From positions 1-18,542 of the forward strand of contig CAYVLB010000026.1 in the NCBI GenBank assembly GCA_964452325.1: a DNA stretch of 18,542 nucleotides. The letters run 5' to 3'. A program made the position numbers and the translations under genes. Under the pieces are notes generated by a model. It was not told the DNA's origin, made no database searches, and saw only the letters and a program-made list of their open reading frames with translations. Every line of letters begins with the position of its first letter. The stretch's first letter is position 1. Shown here one piece after another: positions 1 to 6,934 of the stretch. Source of the stretch: JALVCQ01 sp964452325. Its GTDB lineage: Bacteria; Bacteroidota; Bacteroidia; JAADEI01; JALVCQ01.

Positions 1-119
1 TATCGGCGTTGATCCTATATATTGCTTATCCATCTGATCGTTGAATATATGTGCTCTGTTTGATCGTCAAACCGAAGTCCTGCTTCATCCTATATGCTTC
101 TAACGTGCAGCGTATAGCG

Positions 120-974
120 TTAGCGGGCGTCGAATGCAACAGAACCATAGGAATGGGAAGGGGATAGGTTATTGACATTGCCCAGAATATTAAAATTCCA
201 CATCGGATGATAGCGGTATAGCGTACCAGCAGCCACATACTTGCGAGGGATACCACCACCTCCTCGTAAGTCCCCAAACCAAAAAGATTGTTGATCTTGT
301 TTGAGTTGTACGTTGATGGCAATCTCTCCTTGTTGGACTATGGATTTCATTAAACCCACGTCGGTATAATTACTTAGTACTTCGATTCGCTCCACTACAT
401 CGGCGGGAATATTTTCGGTGGCCGTGCGGACGTCTCCACCGAAAAACTCTTCTCCTTCCACCAGTACTTTGCTCACCAACTGTCCCAAAAAATACACTTC
501 TCCGCGGGGAGTTACTTCCAAACCGGGTAAACGTTTGAGGATGTCTTTGAGGTTGCGTTCGTTTCCAGTGATGAACGAATCGACGGTATATATAACCGTA
601 TCTTCTTTGACTGTAAGGGGTACTTCATACTCTATTCGAGCTTCCTGAAGTAGGAGGGGTAGGGGGTGCAGTTGAACGTGGCGGTAAATTGTTTGGTTGG
701 TAGCAGCGAATAAGGAATCGGCATAGAGGGCATATCCCAGATAGGATACCTGCAACACGAGCGGGTTTTGGGCATGTTGCAACACAAGTTCAAAGCGACC
801 TTGCGCGTTGGTTGTGCCAAAAGCAACGATGCCGGATTGTTCCATTAACAGAACATTAGCTTGCGGAAGCGGGCGCCCCATCGTATCTGTAACGAGGCCT
901 TTTATGATAATTTGGGCATGTATTGTGGTTGATAAGATCAGTCCCCATAGGGCATACCAAAGGTGCTGGCTCAT
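120..974 (-). CDS. CarboxypepD_reg-like domain / TonB plug-like protein, C-terminally truncated (possible pseudogene)
   Basis: 284 residues starting with a signal peptide (cleavage likely after IHA, residue 20). Residues about 22-105 form a CarboxypepD_reg-like beta-sandwich (GLVTDTMGRPLPQANV). Residues about 125-225 resemble the plug of outer-membrane beta-barrel receptors, including LKRLPGLEV, VLVEGEEFFGG and NIPADVVERIEVL. Family members normally continue for several hundred residues of outer-membrane barrel, but this frame stops at TAA (120-122) just after the first barrel-like strands (NFNILGNVNNL). In the remaining 119 bases another frame stays open only to position 26, so one frameshift would not rescue it. 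The start codon overlaps the stop of the upstream GLPGLI gene (ATGA), so the pair is probably co-transcribed and translationally coupled. GLPGLI genes are often found next to such receptors in Bacteroidota. Domain identity is fairly sure. Whether the short product works, or is a decayed gene or an assembly error, is unresolved. Confidence 0.75.
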   Translation of the reverse strand: MSQHLWYALWGLILSTTIHAQIIIKGLVTDTMGRPLPQANVLLMEQSGIVAFGTTNAQGRFELVLQHAQNPLVLQVSYLGYALYADSLFAATNQTIYRHVQLHPLPLLLQEARIEYEVPLTVKEDTVIYTVDSFITGNERNLKDILKRLPGLEVTPRGEVYFLGQLVSKVLVEGEEFFGGDVRTATENIPADVVERIEVLSNYTDVGLMKSIVQQGEIAINVQLKQDQQSFWFGDLRGGGGIPRKYVAAGTLYRYHPMWNFNILGNVNNLSPSHSYGSVAFDAR

Positions 975-1747
975 TTCTGGCGGTTTTTATTGTATTGATC
1001 CCGGCGATGCCGAAGCCACTCTTCCCAACTCATTTGGATCATGTGTTGGTTGGCGGAAGGCGGTTGCGGTATCTCCTCAGTGCGGGGCTCCAAGATGACC
1101 TTTTGCAGGTAGTAATGATTTCGGTTGTCCTTCAATTCGAGAATGAGTCCTGGTAAACCACCGTAAATATCGGGCCCAAAAGTCACTGGGATTTGTGGCG
1201 TGTACCACGCCACAACCTCTACCGTGTCTATCTTGCATAAGCCACTGTCATCTGGAGGGCATTGCACATCTACAACACGCCCCCGTGCTTTGAAGGTTAG
1301 AAATTGTCCGACTTGCCGACGTTCTGGGAGCAACTGCCAGTTGATCTGAATTAGTGAGTCGGCAATGTAATAGAGCTCTTCTTTGTCGATAATTTTTACC
1401 CATTGTCGCCGCAAAAGGTCAGTAAATACTTCTGTTTTCCCGGCGTTGGACATCACTATAATGCGTTGAGGGCGACGACTCTTTGTTTGGGGAGTAAGGT
1501 GCTTGTAGGGATGGTAATATGCTCGCTGCGGCGAAAAATCCAGTGCATAGAGATGATGCATTCCTTGCTGCCAACCGGTAAGGTCCAACATGCCCCATTC
1601 GCGAAACGTTTCCTTGAGTTTGCGAATCGACCGCACCTCAACCATCCGATAAATGGCTTGGCCTTGCAATGGCATCGACTGCCCCCATGCTGTACCACCT
1701 GCCCCGGCAAGTATTCCGGCCAACAGGAAAAGTAAGTATTGGGTCAT
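971..1747 (-). CDS. GLPGLI family protein
   Basis: 258 residues from the chosen ATG at 1747, which puts a hydrophobic signal peptide (residues 1-22, ending AWGQ) at the N terminus. A longer in-frame reading to 1816 would add 23 residues before this signal and run into the divergent gene, so it is less likely. The family signature GLPGLI is at residues 197-202, inside the typical WYTP...FGP..YGGLPGLILEL region near the C terminus. Two cysteines (163 and 171) lie in a short loop. The GLPGLI family is a set of exported Bacteroidota proteins of unknown function, probably periplasmic. It is the first gene of a two-gene minus unit with the truncated receptor-like gene (4-base overlap). A perfect minus-strand -7 box (TACCTTTG, 1777-1784) lies 29 nt upstream of the start, inside the divergent gene. 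The family call is firm; the function is unknown. Confidence 0.88.
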   Translation of the reverse strand: MTQYLLFLLAGILAGAGGTAWGQSMPLQGQAIYRMVEVRSIRKLKETFREWGMLDLTGWQQGMHHLYALDFSPQRAYYHPYKHLTPQTKSRRPQRIIVMSNAGKTEVFTDLLRRQWVKIIDKEELYYIADSLIQINWQLLPERRQVGQFLTFKARGRVVDVQCPPDDSGLCKIDTVEVVAWYTPQIPVTFGPDIYGGLPGLILELKDNRNHYYLQKVILEPRTEEIPQPPSANQHMIQMSWEEWLRHRRDQYNKNRQK

Positions 1748-1770
1748 TTGCAAAGGAAATACTATGTTTG
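1739..1770 (+). promoter_or_regulatory. candidate Bacteroidota-type promoter for the DUF4468/PorE-like operon
   Basis: TTG at 1739-1741, then a 21-base spacer, then TATGTTTG at 1763-1770, matching TTG-N(17-23)-TAnnTTTG. The -7 box overlaps ATG 1764 and lies 20 nt before ATG 1791, which would favour the later start. It sits inside the 5' end of the divergent GLPGLI gene and its 16-base leader gap. Confidence 0.4.
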
Positions 1771-2330
1771 AAGTTGCAAAGGTAGCGACCATGTGGATTG
1801 CTGTTCTATGTGCCATATTGTCTTGGAAGGTAGGAATCGATGCGTTACTTTCTCAAGAAAGTGGCATCATTCCCCGCAACGAAGAAGGAAAATATGAATA
1901 CAAGGAGGTGGTCCGATTGCCGGATCTTTCGGCCGATGCAATTTATAAGCGGGCCCTACAATGGGTGCATCGCGAGTATAAAAACCCCAAACAAACGTTG
2001 CAGCTCCAGGATGCTGCCAATCATAGGTTGATGCTGCGTCATCAAATTCGGGTGCCACGAATCCGAAAAAGTGGAAGTCCTTGGCTGTTTGTTCATTATA
2101 AGCTCAGTATCGAAGTCAAAGACGGTAGATATCGTTATCGGGTATTTAAATTGCACTTGAAAAACGGCAATCGATTCTATCCAATCGAGCGGTGGACAGA
2201 TAAAAACGAGTTGCCTCCCAAAGAAGCCCAAACATACTTGGCTTATGTGGATAGGGAAGTTCGTTCCCTGCTTGAGCGCATGAAAAAGTATATCGCCGAT
2301 CCACCGGTAGAAAAATCGGATGATTGGTAG
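1764..2330 (+). CDS. DUF4468 domain-containing protein (exported)
   Basis: 188 residues from ATG 1764. After a hydrophobic N terminus (about residues 8-31, signal peptide-like), residues about 45-130 fit DUF4468, a TBP-like-fold domain of Bacteroidota. The pattern is a VVRLPDLSADAIYKRALQW helix, a WV...YKNPKQ segment and a later VHYKLSIEVKDGRYRYRVFKL strand pair. The C-terminal part is charged and helical (YVDREVRSLLERMKKYI). The molecular role of the domain is not known. The start is ambiguous. ATG 1764 has AAAGGA six bases upstream. ATG 1791 (MWIAVLCAILSW) has AAAGG upstream and sits 20 nt after a TATGTTTG box that overlaps ATG 1764; if that box is the promoter, 1791 must be the start. The 3' end overlaps the following PorE-like gene by 11 bases, so they form an operon. 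Confidence 0.82.
   Translation: MFEVAKVATMWIAVLCAILSWKVGIDALLSQESGIIPRNEEGKYEYKEVVRLPDLSADAIYKRALQWVHREYKNPKQTLQLQDAANHRLMLRHQIRVPRIRKSGSPWLFVHYKLSIEVKDGRYRYRVFKLHLKNGNRFYPIERWTDKNELPPKEAQTYLAYVDREVRSLLERMKKYIADPPVEKSDDW
1777..1784 (-). promoter_or_regulatory. candidate -7 box for the GLPGLI operon
   Basis: TACCTTTG on the minus strand, a perfect TAnnTTTG, 29 nt upstream of the GLPGLI ATG at 1747. No TTG -33 element is seen at the usual spacing. It lies within the 5' coding part of the divergent DUF4468 gene if that gene starts at 1764. Confidence 0.35.
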
Positions 2331-4272
2331 AATTAGTTGTGGATGGATTTGCCTGGCTAGCGTGGCGGTAATAGCTCAGACGACCGACTATCAACCGTCT
2401 CGTCGTGTTCAGTGGCTCTATAAGGAAGCCCATAACCGCCTCGAACGCCATCAGTATCCGCAGGCATGGTTTTTTTTAAGCAAACTCTTTGAGAAAGATT
2501 CGATATATCCAGATGCCAATGAGTTGGCTGCTGAACTGGCGATGCGGGAAGGGAAAGACTCCGTGGCAATGGTATATTACCAACGGCTGGTGCGTCATTT
2601 TCCCCATCGGGTGTCTGCGTGGTATAACTTGGGTCAGGCTGCGTTCGGGGCTGGATACTATCGGATAGCTGCCGATGCGTGGGACTCCTTTATTACCAGG
2701 TCCGGTGCCGAGCGTCGGTATCGGAAATATCGACAATGGGCCCTTGAGAAGCACCAACGAGCCCGTTTTGCCGATAGCCTACGTAATCATCCCGTTGAAT
2801 TTTACCCACAGAACCTTGGCCCCGCCATCAATAGCCCCAACGACGAATACTGGCCAGTCCTCACTGGGGATGAACGCACCATCTATTTTACCCGTCGGGC
2901 CCCTGTAGATACGTTCAGTCCGAATCGAAGCCACTATCCTATCTATCGACAGTCTCAAGAGGATATATACTATGCACGACGGACAGATACAGGATGGAAC
3001 CAGGCAATCTTGGCACCTGGTCGCCTCAATACCGATTTTAATGAAGGTGCGATCACGATGTCTCCCGACGGAAGGTATATCATTTTTACCGGATGCAATT
3101 GGCCACAAGGATATGGCAGTTGTGATCTTTACTATTCGCGAATGGTGAATGGCCAAAGGACTCGCCCACATAACGTTGGTCCACCTGTCAACACGCCATA
3201 TAAGGAAACGCAGCCTGCTTTGTCCGCAGATGGCCAAGAGCTGTATTTCAGTAGTAATCGTCCGGGCGGGCGTGGAGGGCTAGATATCTGGGTCAGCCAC
3301 CGCGGCCCCGATGGGCGGTGGCTTTCGCCGCAACCCCTTGATAGTCCCATCAATACTCCAGCTAATGAACAAGCACCCTTTATCCATTATGATGGGCAGA
3401 CCCTCTACTTCTCATCACGTGGGCATTGGGGGCTGGGACGAAGTGATTTGTTCGTGGCGCGAAGACAAGCTGACGGACATTTTGATTCCGTCCGAAACTT
3501 GGGCTACCCCATCAATACCCACATGGATGAAATCAGCCTCTATGTATCTGCCGTAAGCCGTACTGCCTATTTAGCGTCGGCAGCTGGAGGGATGGGCGGT
3601 CTTGATATTTTTACTTTTCAGATGCCTAGCACAACAGCTCCCCATCGGGTGTTGTATGTGAAAGGTCGGGTCATTGACGCCCAAACCCAAAAGGGTATTC
3701 CCCGGGCATCCCTAGAGTTCTATGAACTCTCAGGTGGAGATGTTGTGTTGCAGATTAAAGCCGATGAAAAAGGGAATTTCCTGACCACTTTGCCTATTGG
3801 GCGTGACTATGGTCTCCACGTTAGCGGGGGAGCACAGTACGTTTTTCGGTCGGTTTATTTGCCCCTTCGTACCTATCAACGGATTCAACCCTATGAGCAA
3901 ATCATTCCTTTAGAACCGATTTCCCCTGGTGCTACTTTTGATCTGCATAATGTCTTTTTTGATTTTGACTCGGACCAATTGCGCCCCGAGTCTCAAAGGG
4001 AGTTGCGTCGACTGGTCGTCTTTTTACGGAGACATCCAAGTATTCGGATTCGGGTTGTCGGTCATACCGACAGCCGGGGCACCTCAAAGTACAACATTGA
4101 CCTTTCCTTGCGACGGGCACGTGCCGTAAGAGAATACTTGATCAATCAAGGTAAGATCCACTCCCGACGTATTGAAGTGGCTGGCATGGGAGAGCGTCAA
4201 CCTGTTGCATCTAACCGCACGGAGGAAGGACGAGCCCAGAACCGACGAATCGAAGTGCAAATTATCAAGTGA
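2320..4272 (+). CDS. PorE-like protein: TPR, PD40 beta-propeller, CarboxypepD_reg-like and OmpA C-terminal domains
   Basis: 650 residues. A signal peptide (1-20, ending VIAQ) is followed by TPR-like helices (about 30-140) and a PD40/WD40-like beta-propeller (about 165-435). The propeller has repeated blades such as ITMSPDGRYIIFTG, PALSADGQELYFSSNRPGG and IHYDGQTLYFSSRG. A CarboxypepD_reg-like domain follows (about 445-530). An OmpA/MotB-type peptidoglycan-binding domain closes the protein (about 543-650), with FFDFDSDQLRPES, GHTDSRGTSKYN and the final NRRIEVQI. This domain order is that of PorE, a T9SS component of Porphyromonas gingivalis that binds peptidoglycan. Many Bacteroidota carry paralogues with the same layout, so a role in secretion is inferred, not shown. 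PorE is a lipoprotein, whereas no lipobox is visible here: C7 and C11 lack an acceptable preceding motif. The start overlaps the DUF4468 gene by 11 bases, and a T9SS-sorted protein follows 59 bases downstream. Confidence 0.87.
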   Translation: MIGRISCGWICLASVAVIAQTTDYQPSRRVQWLYKEAHNRLERHQYPQAWFFLSKLFEKDSIYPDANELAAELAMREGKDSVAMVYYQRLVRHFPHRVSAWYNLGQAAFGAGYYRIAADAWDSFITRSGAERRYRKYRQWALEKHQRARFADSLRNHPVEFYPQNLGPAINSPNDEYWPVLTGDERTIYFTRRAPVDTFSPNRSHYPIYRQSQEDIYYARRTDTGWNQAILAPGRLNTDFNEGAITMSPDGRYIIFTGCNWPQGYGSCDLYYSRMVNGQRTRPHNVGPPVNTPYKETQPALSADGQELYFSSNRPGGRGGLDIWVSHRGPDGRWLSPQPLDSPINTPANEQAPFIHYDGQTLYFSSRGHWGLGRSDLFVARRQADGHFDSVRNLGYPINTHMDEISLYVSAVSRTAYLASAAGGMGGLDIFTFQMPSTTAPHRVLYVKGRVIDAQTQKGIPRASLEFYELSGGDVVLQIKADEKGNFLTTLPIGRDYGLHVSGGAQYVFRSVYLPLRTYQRIQPYEQIIPLEPISPGATFDLHNVFFDFDSDQLRPESQRELRRLVVFLRRHPSIRIRVVGHTDSRGTSKYNIDLSLRRARAVREYLINQGKIHSRRIEVAGMGERQPVASNRTEEGRAQNRRIEVQIIK

Positions 4273-4299
4273 ATGATACTATTCCCAATAGATATATCA

Positions 4300-4307
4300 T
4301 ATCTTTG
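4300..4307 (+). promoter_or_regulatory. candidate -7 box for the T9SS cargo gene
   Basis: TATCTTTG, a perfect TAnnTTTG, 24 nt before ATG 4332 and inside the 59-base gap after the PorE-like gene. No clear TTG -33 element. Confidence 0.35.
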
Positions 4308-4331
4308 GAAACTACTAAAAGCTATCCGATC

Positions 4332-5072
4332 ATGAATCGACGATGGGAAACTACCATTTTGGGATGGGTATTGTCAGGGGTGATCTATGCGCAAGTATGC
4401 ACCCCCGATACGGCGATTACTGGTATTGAGCCTGATACCTTGCCTGATGCTGTGGTAGGAGACTACTATGATGAAGTGATTTATTTCAAGATTCCGCTAA
4501 CCCGTACCATTTTCACTCAAACCATTACGGTCGATTCTGCCCATATCGACAGCATTGCCCATTTCCCATCCTCCTTTATGTATCAGTGCAATAAGCCTTC
4601 GTGTATGTATGTTGGGGGGGAATATGGATGCATTCGCATTACCGGATCACCTACGGTGAAAGATACGGGCACGCGTAATGTCGTGGTGTTTGTTACCGTC
4701 TACACATATATCAACAATTCGGTGGTGACCTTGCCGCAAATCGATTCCCTCCCATTTACGGTATTAGATACGGGAACTGCTACCAGCACTGGTGGGAGTT
4801 TGGAAGAGATAACTGAACTGGATTATTATGTTGGGCCCAATCCGTTCGATCGCATACTTTACTTGCAAGTGCCGGATCTGGAACAAGGTAAGGTGAAAGT
4901 GGCGATTTATGATCTGCTGGGGAAGCCGGTGATGCAATATCGGGTGTATCATCCGGGCGGACGATTTGTATGGAAGTGGTATCCGATCAGCCTTCGGGAT
5001 GGATTGTATGTTCTTCAACTTCGTACGTCGGGACGTACGCTGACGACCCGCATTCATCGCCGGGGAAAATAG
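4332..5072 (+). CDS. T9SS type A sorting domain-containing secreted protein
   Basis: 246 residues from ATG 4332, chosen because it starts a classical signal peptide (MNRRWETTILGWVLSGVIYA|Q). A 21-residue in-frame extension to 4269 would bury that signal. The mature part (residues about 22-150) resembles a Bacteroidota family of cell-surface Ig-like domains: a CTPDT start, then a cysteine cluster around YQCNKPSCMY and GGEYGCIRI. The C-terminal 75 residues fit a type A T9SS sorting domain: VGPNPF (YPNPF-like), a beta-strand region with VKVAIYDLLGKPV, then LRDGLYVLQL and a basic tail. The tail should guide the protein across the outer membrane through T9SS, where it is cut off and the protein is secreted or anchored. 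A perfect -7 box (TATCTTTG, 4300-4307) lies 24 nt upstream, so the gene may have its own promoter besides read-through from the PorE-like gene. Substrate or ligand unknown. Confidence 0.83.
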   Translation: MNRRWETTILGWVLSGVIYAQVCTPDTAITGIEPDTLPDAVVGDYYDEVIYFKIPLTRTIFTQTITVDSAHIDSIAHFPSSFMYQCNKPSCMYVGGEYGCIRITGSPTVKDTGTRNVVVFVTVYTYINNSVVTLPQIDSLPFTVLDTGTATSTGGSLEEITELDYYVGPNPFDRILYLQVPDLEQGKVKVAIYDLLGKPVMQYRVYHPGGRFVWKWYPISLRDGLYVLQLRTSGRTLTTRIHRRGK

Positions 5073-5100
5073 CTGATTCCCCTTGTTTAGTTATTCAAAT

Positions 5101-5130
5101 CCGCCGCTTAGCTCAACGGCCAAGCGGCGG
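5101..5130. terminator. hairpin between convergent genes, probable bidirectional terminator
   Basis: CCGCCGCTT (5101-5109) pairs perfectly with AAGCGGCGG (5122-5130), with a 12-base loop. It lies in the 84-base gap between the stops of the T9SS cargo gene (plus) and the multicopper oxidase gene (minus). No strong T run follows on the plus side. On the minus side the hairpin is followed by AT-rich sequence. Position and symmetry suit termination from both directions. Confidence 0.6.
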
Positions 5131-5156
5131 ATAGGCGTTGGTGTAGGGCGCAGTTT

Positions 5157-6869
5157 TCAGTAGCGAATGATCCGACGGCGGGTAACGCTACCCGATGGGT
5201 CGATAACCTCCAAGAGGAAGTTGCCCCGCAGGCCGGCTGGCAAATCTATCTGTATGGTAGAACTCCGAGCTTGCTCCGACCAGACTTGTCGGCCGTCGGA
5301 GGTATAAACAGAAAGGTAGGCATTGGCAGGAAGGTCGGTTAGGAAAAATGTACTGGAGGAAGGATTTGGATATACAATGGGTTCGTTGTGGGTAGCCGAG
5401 GCCTGAATCCCCCCAGTGGCAGGGGCTGACACTACAAATTGCCCCATCATCCCTCGATCTTCATGAAACAGCATATGGCAATGGTACATATAAGGAATGG
5501 AGTCATCAGCGAAATCGGTAAATTGCGTAATGAACCGAACGGTTTCCATAGGCTTCACCAAAATCACATCCTTACGCCCTTGTTCTTGGGGAGGGGGCGG
5601 ACTCCCATTACGATCCAGCACATAAAATTGCACATCATGAATGTGAAAAGGATGGGCAATAGCACTCATATTCTGTATTTCCCATATTTCGGTACTGTTC
5701 AAAGGAATGGTATAGTTGATCACATTCATATTGAAGGGAGTGTTGTTGAAGGTAAAGTCGCCGTTAAGTTGGTTAGGTCCCATCTGGGTAGGACGCATTA
5801 CCAAAGTGCGCGTTAAGGTGGCTTGTGAAGAAGGAATAGGCGTCACGGTGACCAATGAAGCTGGGATCGTAGTAACGGGATTGGAAGTGGGAGACGTTAC
5901 ATTGATTTTGAGAATATTGAAGTCAACGCCGTTAATGGGACTGGGATTATATCCGTTCAGGGTCATCATTGGCATCCGTCCAGGATTGGTAGCTCCATAA
6001 ATACCATTGGGAAACTCAGAAGCATAGCTTTTGAGGTAAATAGTTTGCCCGTTTTTCCCGGATAGGTTAATTAAAATTTCAGCTCGTTCTCCAGGCGATA
6101 ACCATAAGCGGGTTAGGGCAACGGGCGAACTTAGAAGTCCCCCATCCGAGGCAATTTGGTAGAAGGTAAGGTCATTTGAAAATCCGATATTGAATACCCG
6201 CATGGATGATCCGTTCAGCAATCGCAAGCGTACTACCTGTGCAGGTAGGTCCACTTCGGCATTGATAGTGGCATTGACCATGACTACACTGTCTGAATTG
6301 GTCGGGACGATAATTTGCTTGTTGTTGTCGAAGGCCTTTGTTTGAATTACTAGGGGAATGTCATCTACACCATAGGTGCGGGGCAGTGTAAGGGCGGCTT
6401 CTTCACTATCCCGCACAATGATGAATCCGGCAATGCCTTTGGTAACATGTAGATTGGTTTTTTTGTGAAGATGGGGGTGATACCAATAAGTCCCTGCTTT
6501 GTCCATTACCTCGAAAGCTGGTGTCCAGATGGTACCTGGGGGAATGACGGTGTGGGGCCCACCGTCATTGGCTGCCGATACATGCATTCCGTGCCAGTGA
6601 ATGGTGGTGGTATCAGGAAGCTGATTGACCACGTTGAAGTACACAGAATCTCCCTTATACAGAATAAGGGTAGGTCCCAATATCGACCCGTTAGCACCCA
6701 TTGTTTGGGTAGTATATCCAGGATAGAAAGTATAGGTGCCTTGTTGGAGGGTAAGGGTGATTTGGGAGCCCGTCAATGTGTCGGGAATCATCAGCTGATT
6801 TTGGGCTGCAATGGAGAATGCAATGCCCGATATCAGCACCTGTCCAAGTTGATGAATATTGTTTTTCAT
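5157..6869 (-). CDS. multicopper oxidase with T9SS sorting domain
   Basis: 570 residues with a Sec-type signal peptide (1-22) that lacks a twin-arginine motif. Three cupredoxin domains carry all four copper motifs. These are HWHG (91-94), HPH (131-133), HPFHIH (406-411), and HCHMLFHEDRGM (463-474), with C464 as type 1 copper thiolate ligand and M474 as likely axial ligand. The set of ten histidines and one cysteine is complete, so the enzyme should couple one-electron oxidation of a substrate to reduction of O2 to water. Sequence features match the laccase/CotA/bilirubin oxidase-type group, but the substrate (phenolics, metal ions) cannot be told. Residues about 495-570 form a T9SS type A sorting domain (IVYPNPSSSTFFL at its start, RRRIIRY at the end), so it is predicted to be extracellular or surface-bound. 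An AAAGGG ribosome-binding site lies just before the ATG. It is the last gene of the minus block, 65 bases after the phosphohexomutase. Confidence 0.93.
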   Translation of the reverse strand: MKNNIHQLGQVLISGIAFSIAAQNQLMIPDTLTGSQITLTLQQGTYTFYPGYTTQTMGANGSILGPTLILYKGDSVYFNVVNQLPDTTTIHWHGMHVSAANDGGPHTVIPPGTIWTPAFEVMDKAGTYWYHPHLHKKTNLHVTKGIAGFIIVRDSEEAALTLPRTYGVDDIPLVIQTKAFDNNKQIIVPTNSDSVVMVNATINAEVDLPAQVVRLRLLNGSSMRVFNIGFSNDLTFYQIASDGGLLSSPVALTRLWLSPGERAEILINLSGKNGQTIYLKSYASEFPNGIYGATNPGRMPMMTLNGYNPSPINGVDFNILKINVTSPTSNPVTTIPASLVTVTPIPSSQATLTRTLVMRPTQMGPNQLNGDFTFNNTPFNMNVINYTIPLNSTEIWEIQNMSAIAHPFHIHDVQFYVLDRNGSPPPPQEQGRKDVILVKPMETVRFITQFTDFADDSIPYMYHCHMLFHEDRGMMGQFVVSAPATGGIQASATHNEPIVYPNPSSSTFFLTDLPANAYLSVYTSDGRQVWSEQARSSTIQIDLPAGLRGNFLLEVIDPSGSVTRRRIIRY

Positions 6870-6934
6870 AGCCCTTTATTTGTTTTTTTTGTGTTAGGAG
6901 TATGTTGTTGGCCTTAACGCATCTTAAGTAGCGG

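Noticed and set aside
1748..1816. 23-residue N-terminal extension of the GLPGLI protein
   Set aside because: It would place the signal peptide internally and overlap the divergent DUF4468 gene.
1840..2031. 63-residue open frame starting MRYFLKKVASF within the DUF4468 gene
   Set aside because: The start looks slightly signal-like but there is no hydrophobic core, and the DUF4468 frame is conserved through the same bases.
2779..3237. 152-residue open frame antisense to the PorE-like gene
   Set aside because: It lies wholly within a gene with clear domains, has no recognisable protein features and no promoter; a shadow frame.
5439..5816. 125-residue open frame antisense to the multicopper oxidase
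   Set aside because: Mirror of the histidine-rich coding strand; no signal, domain or ribosome-binding site.
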